A stretch of DNA of 13,747 nt, from assembly GCA_003224135.1 (NCBI GenBank), contig QHYO01000338.1, forward strand, positions 1 to 13,747. The letters run 5' to 3'. A model generated the notes under the pieces. It saw nothing but the letters and a program-made list of their open reading frames with translations. It was not told the origin of the DNA and searched no databases. Below, one piece after another: positions 7,140 to 13,118 of this stretch. Origin of the DNA: Acidobacteriota bacterium. GTDB lineage: Bacteria; Acidobacteriota; Terriglobia; Acidiferrales; UBA7541. The translations under genes and the position numbers were made by a program. Each line of letters opens with the position of its first letter. The first letter of the stretch is position 1.

Positions 7140-7542
7140 GAACTGCGTCCGGAGTAAATGTGGCATCCCCGAGCGGCGCGTACGCAATGGCCCCGGAGTT
7201 TTCGCAAGGCGAGGAATCTGCGGCACTTCTTCCCGCTTCACATACCCAAGATCGAACATCATTTTCAGCGTTTGTTCCGTTTCTCGTTCGCGTGTCGCTG
7301 AAAGCGGAATGTTGTGCGTGTAGGCCTACGGCGCAATTGAAATGGTTTTCCGGCACCGTGTAGAAGGACTCTCCTGCCGCAGCCAACCTCCAGAAACTAC
7401 AACCTGAAGGCTCCGTGCCTCTAAACTCTTCTAATCCCGCGGGCGCCGCGTCAAGAAATCCCACCGCTACCGCTCGTCTCGGCAGCTTTATTGCCCCGGA
7501 AATTCTTTGTTCCAACTCTTTCCATGAAGTTCCGCTTGCCAT
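7129..7542 (-). pseudogene. DUF169 family protein, frameshifted and truncated
   Basis: From ATG 7542 (GGAG 8 bases upstream) the frame gives a DUF169 start: WKELEQRISGAIKLPRRAVAVGF, then CSFWRLAAAGESFYTVPENHFNCAVG. At about 7321-7326 the family sequence moves to the next frame: YTHNIPLSATRERE, then MMFDLGYVKREEVPQIPRL and AKTPG. GGCGCCTAC reduced to GGCCTAC (loss of 2 bases) explains the shift and would restore NCAVGAYTHNI. At about 7190-7194 it returns to the first frame with AIAYAPLGDATFTPDAV, which a 1-base loss in the CCGGGG run explains. The two losses total 3 bases. After PDAV a stop follows and the C-terminal third of the family is missing. DUF169 proteins have no settled function. The gene is on the minus strand, alone between the M20 and HU genes. 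Confidence 0.75.
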
Positions 7543-7841
7543 TGGTAGTTCTCCACGTTTGTTTGCGCTTCCAGAAGCTCAAAAAGAATAGCACGCTGTT
7601 CTAATTGCTGGGGTTAGCCGTCAAAAAGCCGCACAAATGGCCGCGATTTCCACATCTGCTCGCAAAAAAGTGCATTTTTACTGCATTTTTTGACCAATGG
7701 CTCTTGCGTTCCCTTACCACGTTCGCTATAGTCGCCCACGGCTCGGGTTTTTTCGCCGAAGTTCGGGTAGACGGAAAAATTTTGCAGCCCGCCCGGGTTT
7801 CTCGGGACGGAAAGAAATCTACAGGAGGATAGGCAAACTAG
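7543..7841. other. Upstream region of the HU gene
   Basis: These 299 bases separate the divergent DUF169 remnant and the HU gene. They contain the HU promoter at 7704-7732 and a short direct repeat, TGCATTTTT and TGCATTTTTT (about 7672-7696), just before it. No gene is visible on either strand. Confidence 0.5.
7704..7732 (+). promoter_or_regulatory. Sigma70-like promoter of the HU gene
   Basis: TTGCGT at 7704-7709 and TATAGT at 7727-7732 are separated by 17 bases. Transcription would start near 7740 and give a leader of about 100 bases. The same -35 hexamer occurs in the candidate RNA promoter at 11736. Confidence 0.55.
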
Positions 7842-8135
7842 ATGGCAGCTAAGCCACTCAGCAAGACCAAAATCGTTTCGCACATCGCCGAAAAACTCGG
7901 CACACCGAAGAAGCAGGCGGCTCTCTTTTTTGAAGAGTTGCACAAGCTCGCGGTGAAAGAAGCAAAGGGTTCCGCGGGCAAGTTCGTCATTCCGGGAATC
8001 GGCCGCGTTGTGAAGGCGCACCGCAAGGCGCGCATGGGCCGCAATCCCCAGACCGGCGAAGCAATCAAGATCAAGGCCAAGACTGTCGTGCGCCTGCGCC
8101 CGGCAAAGGCTCTGAAAGATGCGATTCTGAAGTAA
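7842..8135 (+). CDS. HU family DNA-binding protein
   Basis: This 97-residue nucleoid protein belongs to the HU/IHF family, which bends and compacts DNA as a dimer. The N-terminal helices are SKTKIVSHIAEKLGTPKKQAA and FFEELHKLAVKEA, followed by the saddle strands KFVIPGIGRVVKAHRKAR, the DNA-binding arm with the signature GRNPQTGE (residues 66-73, proline 69 at the intercalating tip) and the C-terminal KIKAKTVVRLRPAKALKDAI. The ATG at 7842 directly follows an in-frame TAG, so the start is certain. AGGAGG at 7823-7828 lies 13 bases upstream, an unusually long spacing. The gene has its own promoter and terminator. Confidence 0.95.
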   Translation: MAAKPLSKTKIVSHIAEKLGTPKKQAALFFEELHKLAVKEAKGSAGKFVIPGIGRVVKAHRKARMGRNPQTGEAIKIKAKTVVRLRPAKALKDAILK

Positions 8136-8211
8136 CCTTCTGATGTAGCTTTTCTGAGATAACGCCGGCTTCCGTAAGGGAGCCGATCAGAAAAGCGGGC
8201 CAGAAAAATTT

Positions 8212-8245
8212 GCCCCCGAAGTCTTTTGAGCTTCGGGGGCTTTTT
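8212..8245 (+). terminator. Bidirectional intrinsic terminator between HU and cytochrome c
   Basis: GCCCCCGAAG (8212-8221) and CTTCGGGGGC (8231-8240) form a perfect 10-bp stem with a 9-base loop, followed by five T at 8241-8245. On the minus strand the stem is followed by CAAATTTTT, so it can also end the convergent cytochrome c transcript. Confidence 0.9.
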
Positions 8246-8264
8246 CTCTTTCGCGAAAATCTGC

Positions 8265-8654
8265 TTACAGTGTCTTCACGTAGGCGATTACGTCTTTGAT
8301 TTGATTGTCGTCGATCACGTCCTTAAAAGGAGGCATGAGCGAATCGCCGTTTTCAATCCACGTTTTCAGTGATTCGTCGGTCACTTTGTTGTTGTTCACG
8401 GTGAACGTGCCGCGCTTTCCGATCCCCTTCAATCCCGGCCCGATTTTTTTCGCGTCGCTCGTATCGTAGTGGCAGGTGGAACACTTTTGTTGAAACACTT
8501 CTTTGCCTCGCGCCACCGCTGCGGCGTCCTTGCCTGCTGGTGCGGCCTTTTTTGTTGATTTTGTCTGCGCGAGGCCCGCGCCGGCAATGGCGAGTGAAAT
8601 GCCAAGAACAGCGATACCGAGCGTTGCGCCAGAGTTAGCAAGGATACGGTTCAC
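8265..8654 (-). CDS. Secreted c-type cytochrome (class I, monoheme)
   Basis: The protein has 129 residues from GTG 8654. A signal peptide or anchor, SGATLGIAVLGISLAIAGAG, is followed by a lysine/alanine-rich linker and one class I cytochrome c domain: RGKEVFQQKCSTCH with the heme motif C58-S-T-C61-H62, then KKIGPGLKGIGKR and ENGDSLMPPFKDV with Met107 as the likely axial ligand, ending in helix IKDVIAYVKTL. It should act in the periplasm as a small electron carrier; the partners are unknown. I prefer the GTG because AGGAGA lies 6 bases before it. The in-frame ATG at 8675 would add seven residues (MSYRREI) and has no comparable site. Confidence 0.92.
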   Translation of the reverse strand: MNRILANSGATLGIAVLGISLAIAGAGLAQTKSTKKAAPAGKDAAAVARGKEVFQQKCSTCHYDTSDAKKIGPGLKGIGKRGTFTVNNNKVTDESLKTWIENGDSLMPPFKDVIDDNQIKDVIAYVKTL

Positions 8655-8713
8655 GATTTCTCTCCTGTAAGACATGCGGTCAGTTTCTCGCGTACTCTAC
8701 AACTAGGGTTTGT

Positions 8714-8775
8714 AAGTACCAACCCTGAAACCCTCAGCTCAGGGTCCGTCAGCAAGTACCAAACCCTCGAACCCT
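8714..8775. repeat. Imperfect direct repeat with CCCT motifs
   Basis: AAGTACCAACCCTGAAACC and following CT at 8714-8734 recur at 8754-8775 as AAGTACCAAACCCTCGAACC and following CT. An inverted AGGGTTTG (8705-8712) and AGGGT (8741-8745) flank or separate them, so alternative hairpins are possible. The repeat lies upstream of both divergent genes (cytochrome c and TPR protein). Confidence 0.55.
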
Positions 8776-8942
8776 TTTATTCTCTCTATTTGATGCGGGA
8801 AATTGCAATCTTTCTGCATTGATTCGCACATTTCCTGCTCCATGCTTACCTGTACTCCCGTCAGGAAGGACAGGTGAGCTTTCGGAACGTTTGGGACTTC
8901 CGTACCGTAGGCAGCATGCGTCCCGAGTGGTAACAATGGGCC

Positions 8943-9425
8943 ATGGATCAGGAGACCCTTACGCACGCATGGGAAGTTCTGCAGGACGCCTATCAAGCGC
9001 AGATGGAGGGCGACTACGATCGCGCAGTCGAGCTCTATCACTCATCGCTGGAGCTGCATCCCACGGCTGAAGCGCACACCTTTCTCGGCTGGACATATCA
9101 CTTCCAGGGCAGACTCGAAGATGCCATCGCGGAGTGCCGGCGCGCCATCGAAATCGATCCTGACTTTGGCAATCCCTACAACGACATCGGCGCGTACATG
9201 ATCGAGCAGGGCAACTTCGATCAGGCAATTCCGTGGCTGCAGCAGGCAATTGAGGCCAAGCGTTACGAGCCGCGCCATTTTCCCCACTACAATCTGGGCC
9301 GCGCGTACCTCGGAAAAGAGATGTACTCGCAAGCCATGCGCTGCTTCCAGGAAGCCCTCGAAATCGAGCCACGTTATGCACTCGCGCGCCAGGCTCTCGA
9401 ATCTCTCCGCCGCATGCTGAACTAA
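8943..9425 (+). CDS. TPR repeat protein
   Basis: This 160-residue soluble protein is built of about four tetratricopeptide repeats. They start near residues 10 (AYQAQMEGDYDRAVELYHSSLEL), 42 (AHTFLGWTYHFQGRLEDAIAECRRAIEIDP), 76 (PYNDIGAYMIEQGNFDQAIPWLQQAIE) and 113 (HYNLGRAYLGKEMYSQAMRCFQEALEIEP). These positions carry the usual small and large residue pattern (W/L-G-Y-A-P). No signal peptide is seen, so it is probably a cytoplasmic scaffold; the partner is unknown. An in-frame TAA lies 12 bases before the ATG, so the start is at 8943 or later. The ribosome binding site is weak. Confidence 0.88.
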   Translation: MDQETLTHAWEVLQDAYQAQMEGDYDRAVELYHSSLELHPTAEAHTFLGWTYHFQGRLEDAIAECRRAIEIDPDFGNPYNDIGAYMIEQGNFDQAIPWLQQAIEAKRYEPRHFPHYNLGRAYLGKEMYSQAMRCFQEALEIEPRYALARQALESLRRMLN

Positions 9426-9506
9426 GACAAGTATTCAGTCGCCAGTTGTCAGTTCTCGGCAAAACCTTCTCTAACTAGCTGCACTCTTCAAAAGAAGAAT
9501 TCTTCG

Positions 9507-10778
9507 TCATGATGCGGAGGCCTCGCTTGGTTTTACGATTCGGTCGTAGAGCCACAATAGCAGGGTGGTGAAGAGGCCGATGGCTGTGAGAGCCCACCAG
9601 AAGAGTTGTGGCTGGTGGTGAACTTCACCGAAGTAGTGGAGCAGAGCGCCGCCGATGCGGCCGGCGAGAAACGCGCCGATACCGAGAGGGAAGAAGGCGA
9701 AGCCCATGTAGGTGCCTTGCTGGCCTGATGGAGCGAGACGGGAAATGTAATCGTAGTAGCGCGGTTGTTGCGTGAGTTCGCCCAGCGCGATTACGACGAG
9801 TGTGGTATAGGCTGCAGCGACCGTTGGATGGATCGCGAGGATTGCGAAGGCGATCATGGCGATGAAGGTGCCAAGAATGACCGCGCGGAATGCGGCCATT
9901 TTTTGCGTCAGCACGCTGATCACGACTGTCAGAGCGATTACGATTGCCGGACCGGTGGCAAGCATGCGTTCTGTGTCCGCTTTGCCGTCGATGTAGTCGT
10001 GCACATAAATCGGAAGGGTGATGAATTCCTGCCAGTAGACGATCCAGAAGCCCGAAAAAATAAGCAGGAATAGCATGAACTTTGGATTTGTGAGCACTTT
10101 CCAGAAGTTGCGTAAGGTCTCCGCGGCGGAAGCGGCTTGATTCGAGGTTTCTTTGCGAGGCTCCTTGAAAAAGAGCAGCACGCCAAAGAACATGGCAAAG
10201 ACACTGAGAGCCGCGACGCGAAAAACATTTTCGACGCTCAAGTGTTTGTGCACCCAGGAAGCCATGAGCGGCCCGCAAAATCCGCCAATATTCACCAGAG
10301 TGTAGTAGATCGAATATCCGATCGAGCGCACGTTTGCGTGCGACGAACGCGCGGTAGTGCCGACGACGCATGGTTTGACGAGCGCGACGCCGAGTGCCGG
10401 AAGCATCAGTACTACGGTGACGAGTACAACCAGTGGAACCGCGTTGCGGACTGGAGCGAGCCACGGCGCGCCGATGGAGCCCAGCAGAAAATACGACCCG
10501 GACAAAATCAGATAGGCAAGCGAGAGCGCACGGCGGAAGCCAAGGCGATCCGCGATGGCACCGCCGAAAATTGCGAGAAACCACACCAGTCCTCCGAAAA
10601 GACCGGCGAGATCGGCGGCGCGTTCGGTGGGAAAGCTCAACGCTTCGTGCAGATAACGCGCCAAGGAAGCGAAGGCGGCGTAGTAGGAAAGGCGCTCAAA
10701 AAGTTCGCTAATGTTGGCGACCCAGAAGGGGCGCTCAAAGCCGGTGCGAACGTCTTCGAAGCGCTGGCTAAAGCTCAT
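9507..10778 (-). CDS. MFS transporter of the POT/PTR-like type
   Basis: This 423-residue protein has about 12 predicted membrane segments. Near the N-terminus FWVANISELFERLSYYA contains E25-x-x-E28-R29-x-x-Y-Y, the ExxERxxYY proton-coupling motif of proton-dependent oligopeptide transporters. The loop GAIADRLGFRRAL is the MFS motif-A region. The segment SIYYTLVNIGGFCGPLMASW is also usual for that group. It is probably a proton symporter; the substrate cannot be read and it may not be a peptide. A good GGGAGG site precedes ATG 10778, whose first two bases overlap the stop of the leader ORF. Confidence 0.88.
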   Translation of the reverse strand: MSFSQRFEDVRTGFERPFWVANISELFERLSYYAAFASLARYLHEALSFPTERAADLAGLFGGLVWFLAIFGGAIADRLGFRRALSLAYLILSGSYFLLGSIGAPWLAPVRNAVPLVVLVTVVLMLPALGVALVKPCVVGTTARSSHANVRSIGYSIYYTLVNIGGFCGPLMASWVHKHLSVENVFRVAALSVFAMFFGVLLFFKEPRKETSNQAASAAETLRNFWKVLTNPKFMLFLLIFSGFWIVYWQEFITLPIYVHDYIDGKADTERMLATGPAIVIALTVVISVLTQKMAAFRAVILGTFIAMIAFAILAIHPTVAAAYTTLVVIALGELTQQPRYYDYISRLAPSGQQGTYMGFAFFPLGIGAFLAGRIGGALLHYFGEVHHQPQLFWWALTAIGLFTTLLLWLYDRIVKPSEASAS

Positions 10779-10822
10779 GAACCCTCCCGGCTTGGCTCAT
10801 GAAGCCTGCTTGGCTTACCCAT
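10775..10822 (-). CDS. 15-codon leader ORF coupled to the MFS gene
   Basis: ATG 10822 is preceded by GGAGG five bases away and opens MGKPSRLHEPSREGS, which ends at TGA 10775-10777. The stop overlaps the MFS start as ATGA (10775-10778), the usual arrangement for translational coupling. The frame extends upstream to 11017 without a recognisable domain, so the short start with its strong site is favoured. Whether the peptide itself matters is unknown. Confidence 0.45.
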   Translation of the reverse strand: MGKPSRLHEPSREGS

Positions 10823-10830
10823 GAAACCTC
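10776..10830 (-). repeat. Triplicated start-site motif upstream of the MFS gene
   Basis: On the minus strand three imperfect tandem copies follow one another: GGAGGTTTCATGGGTAAGCC, then AGGCTTCATGAGCCAAGC, then GGGAGGGTTCATGAGC at the MFS start. Each has a purine-rich stretch, TTCATG and, in the first two, AAGCCAAGC. The unit is about 20 bases. It looks like local duplication of a translation start region. Confidence 0.55.
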
Positions 10831-10889
10831 CGTGGCAAAGTGTGCGGCGGGATGATAGCAGACGAAGGGTGAACTGAGCTGCTTTCTGA

Positions 10890-10914
10890 GGGGGTGTGTA
10901 CCCCCGGTGTTTTT
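10890..10914 (+). terminator. Hairpin with T-tract between TPR and MFS genes
   Basis: GGGGGT (10890-10895) pairs perfectly with ACCCCC (10900-10905) around a GTGT loop; five T follow at 10910-10914 after GGTG. The orientation is plus, against both flanking genes, so it would block antisense transcription or may simply form a hairpin in the minus-strand message. Confidence 0.4.
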
Positions 10915-10965
10915 CCTTGCAGTGGCAAATACAGGACTTGCGGGGTCCCGAGATTTCTTTGGTGT

Positions 10966-11694
10966 TCAGGGGCAGGTCGAAGGGTTTTGCGTTTCCGTAA
11001 GTCGCGCCAGCCAGCATTCTACTTTGTGCTTATTCTCGACACCGGGAACTGTTAAGTAGTCGCGCAGTTCGTTTTCAGCGGCGTCTAGAGCACCACGCCG
11101 AAGCAGAATTTCGGCGAGAAGCAGTATGGCGACGGGAAACTCTTCCTTGGTCTCCCGGAACAATTCCATGGCTTCAGAAGGGTTGCGTTTTTCCGCAGCC
11201 AGAATGCAGCCAAGCATATAGCGCGAGGTGGGCAGGTTGGGATGGAGATCTAGCGCTCGGCGTGCCGCAGCTTCCGCATCTGGATAACGCTGGAGAAGAA
11301 AAAAGGCGACGCTCAGATTGTTAATGGGCTCCACGACGCGCGGGTCAATCGCGATCGCTTTCTGAAACTCCAGTGAAGCTTTTTGGTATTCGTGAAGCGC
11401 GATGTAGCGGGCTCCGAGGGTGTTGTGCGCCTCTAAATAGTCAGGATAGATGGCCAAGGCTCGTTCGAGGTGCCGCGCGGAAGCGGGGACGTCATTCGAC
11501 CGTAGTGCGGACTGTGAGCGCTGGAGTTCCTTGACGGCTTTGGGCGGGATGAGTAATTCGCGCGCCGGAACGGTTTCCCCAAGCCGTGGCACGAGCGATT
11601 GAGTATTCGAAACGAGAGGATGAGGGGGCGGTTCGGACTGCGCGCAAAGACTTGAAGTCAGAATCAACTGCAGGGCCAATACCCGTGGTCTCAT
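10966..11694 (-). CDS. Secreted TPR repeat protein
   Basis: This 242-residue protein has a short Sec-type signal, RPRVLALQLILTSSLCAQS, so it is probably periplasmic, perhaps a lipoprotein given the Cys near residue 17. After a proline-rich stretch come TPR units: LRSNDVPASARHLERALAIYP, AHNTLGARYIALHEYQKASL and following EFQKAIAIDP, INNLSVAFFLLQRYPDAEAA and following RRALDLHP, and a weaker pair around FRETKEEFPVAILLLAEILL. The function is unknown; such proteins usually hold complexes together. GGAG lies about 7 bases before ATG 11694. The gene is transcribed towards the MFS gene, about 140 bases before its leader ORF, and may be co-transcribed with it. Confidence 0.85.
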   Translation of the reverse strand: MRPRVLALQLILTSSLCAQSEPPPHPLVSNTQSLVPRLGETVPARELLIPPKAVKELQRSQSALRSNDVPASARHLERALAIYPDYLEAHNTLGARYIALHEYQKASLEFQKAIAIDPRVVEPINNLSVAFFLLQRYPDAEAAARRALDLHPNLPTSRYMLGCILAAEKRNPSEAMELFRETKEEFPVAILLLAEILLRRGALDAAENELRDYLTVPGVENKHKVECWLARLTETQNPSTCP

Positions 11695-11735
11695 AACATT
11701 CTCCGGTTGCGACGCAGGAGCAATTGCGCTGGCGG

Positions 11736-11765
11736 TTGCGTATGAAAATCGGAGCTGACTAAAAT
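11736..11765 (+). promoter_or_regulatory. Sigma70-like promoter of the candidate RNA
   Basis: TTGCGT at 11736-11741 and TAAAAT at 11760-11765 are separated by 18 bases. The start of transcription would fall at about 11771-11773, exactly on the GGGG that begins the closing stem of the RNA. Confidence 0.5.
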
Positions 11766-11770
11766 GAGAC

Positions 11771-11936
11771 GGGGTTAAATGAAGAGCACGACCCGCAAGG
11801 GTAGCGCTTCTCCTGGAGATCGCATTGCTCCGGCGGCCAAGCTAGAAGCGAGGCGATCTGTTTAACCCCTTCCCGATTCAGTCTCTTGGAGATATGACGC
11901 GTTACGGCGCTGTTTTGTCTGGCCGCATGCGTTTTT
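11771..11936 (+). ncRNA. Candidate structured non-coding RNA (three-way junction)
   Basis: A 9-bp perfect stem P1, GGGGTTAAA (11771-11779) with TTTAACCCC (11861-11869), closes a junction. Inside it are two arms. Arm A (11781-11810) has GAAG/CTTC, an internal loop, and ACCC/GGGT capped by GCAA, a GNRA tetraloop on the plus strand. Arm B (11817-11859) has AGATCGC/GCGATCT, 7 bp, around a 29-base loop. The junction linkers are short: T, TCCTGG and G. A terminator-like hairpin (11897-11932) and five T follow. The unit is free-standing, antisense to both neighbours' direction, so a riboswitch is less likely than a small RNA. I do not recognise the family. An alternative is a 5' leader element of the minus-strand TPR gene, since the stems also form on that strand. 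Confidence 0.5.
11897..11936 (+). terminator. Terminator-like hairpin after the candidate RNA
   Basis: ACGC (11897-11900) pairs with GCGT (11929-11932) and CGGC (11905-11908) with GCCG (11922-11925); the loop is T-rich and five T occupy 11932-11936. The stem is interrupted, so strength is moderate. Confidence 0.4.
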
Positions 11937-12226
11937 CCTCTGATCTTTAATTGCTCCTTCGCCGCGAGCTTTTGATTTCCTGTAGAGATACGTTTAAAGA
12001 GGGCGAAAGTTTCCTGGAAAAATTCACTCCGCGCAAGATGCGGGAGAATTCATCGAATCGCATACGTTGGCCAAGGCATCAGGCACGGGCGGCGTCGAGA
12101 CTGCGCGTTTTTTCACTCACGAAATATGCTGCACCACAAGATATCAGTCCTGGATGCCCATTTTGCGTTTGACTTCTGCAAAACGAGGATCGCATTGATT
12201 GTGCGAATCGCAAAAATGTTCTTGGA

Positions 12227-12263
12227 GGGTGGTAGACCAGGATCGCAACCTGGTCTGCCATCC
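12227..12263. repeat. 15-bp hairpin (REP-like or terminator)
   Basis: The arms 12227-12241 (GGGTGGTAGACCAGG) and 12249-12263 (CCTGGTCTGCCATCC) pair at all 15 positions counting two G-U pairs, around the loop ATCGCAA. It lies 17 bases past the stop of the minus-strand hydrolase. No clear T-tract follows on either strand, so a dispersed palindromic element or a 3' protective hairpin are both possible. Confidence 0.6.
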
Positions 12264-12280
12264 TTGTTATCCGCAGTGAG

Positions 12281-12967
12281 CTAACCGCTTCGGTGTTGCA
12301 CTCCCTTCGCCCACGAGACAGTAGTTTCGGCCAGTCCATGTAACGCGTCTGCGTCAGTTTTTCCGGAACTCTTCAAGACGTGGAAGGAATGATCTGCGGT
12401 TTCGATGACGTGCAGCGTGGCTCGCGCTCCTAACTTTGTACAGACTGGACGCAACAACTCGAGATCGGCTAGGGTGTCGCGCGTTCCTTGCAGGAACAGC
12501 ATCGGAATGGTGACTTTCGCGAGGTGGTCCGCGCGTTTTGTTCCGGGGCGGTTGGGCGGGTGAAGCGGAAAGCCAAAGAAGACCAAGCCTTCGACGCCAT
12601 CGAGGGGATGCTGAGCAGCTGCATGCGAAGTCATTCGGCCGCCCATGGATTTGCCTCCTGCCAATAAGGGCAAATCGGGAGCGGCTTGTCTTGCTGCCTG
12701 CACGGCGGCCACTACCGTTGCAGTCAGTACTGCGGGCGGATCGGGAACGCGCCGTCGTTGCTCCATGTACGGGAACTGGTATCGGAAAGTCGCGATGCCG
12801 ACGGCAGCCAAGTCGGCTGATAGTTTTTCCATAAATGGGTGAGTCATTCCTGCGCCCGCCCCATGCGCGAGTAACAGTAGCCATCGCGCGTCCTTCGGCC
12901 GCGCCAGTAGGGCAGAGACCTCGCCCCCACCCTCGACGACAAATCGCAACTGTTCGTTCGTTGGCAT
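12281..12967 (-). CDS. Alpha/beta hydrolase, KANL3/Tex30 (dienelactone hydrolase-like) type
   Basis: This 228-residue cytoplasmic enzyme has a complete catalytic set. LLLAHGAGAGMTHPFM gives the oxyanion-hole HGAGAG motif, LLAGGKSMGGRM the nucleophile elbow with Ser107, LFLQGTRDTLADL the acid Asp164, and IETADHSFHVL the His193. The pattern GKSMGGR with HGAGAGM is typical of the KANL3/Tex30 group of bacterial hydrolases related to dienelactone hydrolase. The substrate is unknown. No signal peptide or membrane segment is seen. The ATG at 12967 has only a weak upstream site. It is divergent from the secreted protein gene at 13119 and followed by the hairpin at 12227-12263. Confidence 0.9.
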   Translation of the reverse strand: MPTNEQLRFVVEGGGEVSALLARPKDARWLLLLAHGAGAGMTHPFMEKLSADLAAVGIATFRYQFPYMEQRRRVPDPPAVLTATVVAAVQAARQAAPDLPLLAGGKSMGGRMTSHAAAQHPLDGVEGLVFFGFPLHPPNRPGTKRADHLAKVTIPMLFLQGTRDTLADLELLRPVCTKLGARATLHVIETADHSFHVLKSSGKTDADALHGLAETTVSWAKGVQHRSG

Positions 12968-13118
12968 TTCGCCACAATTTTAGCAGAGCCCGCTGGTGGT
13001 TCGCTTTCTATTCGGGGTGCCCGGAACAAAAACGGAAAACCGAAAAGTACTCTAAGGAAGCGGACGCAATCTGTGTAAATTAGTCAGGGGTGGCTTGGGC
13101 GACTCGAATGGGGGAAGA

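Larger units (their letters stand above)
11695..12280. other. Long intergenic region
   Basis: These 586 bases hold no convincing protein gene. They contain a promoter, a candidate structured RNA and a terminator-like hairpin on the plus strand (11736-11936) and a strong hairpin at 12227-12263. Between 11937 and 12226 I see only short frames without recognisable motifs, including a 44-codon frame ending near 12172. Confidence 0.5.

Noticed and set aside
9625..10584. 319-codon minus-strand frame rich in Arg, His and Ser
   Set aside because: It is the out-of-frame shadow of the MFS transporter gene.
10823..11017. Longer version of the MFS leader ORF starting at 11017
   Set aside because: The upstream part overlaps the end of the TPR gene, passes through a hairpin and has no domain; the start at 10822 has the strong site.
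11779..11865. 28-codon plus-strand ORF (MKSTTRKG...)
   Set aside because: It lies inside the candidate RNA stems, has no proper ribosome binding site and no known motif. If conserved at codon level it should be reconsidered.
11766..11885. Outer pairing GAGAC (11766-11770) with GTCTC (11881-11885) as an extension of the RNA stem
   Set aside because: The 5' arm lies at or before the predicted transcription start, so it is probably promoter DNA rather than RNA.
12033..12172. 44-codon plus-strand frame ending SPGCPFCV
   Set aside because: A lone CxxC near the end is not enough; there is no ribosome binding site and no known fold.
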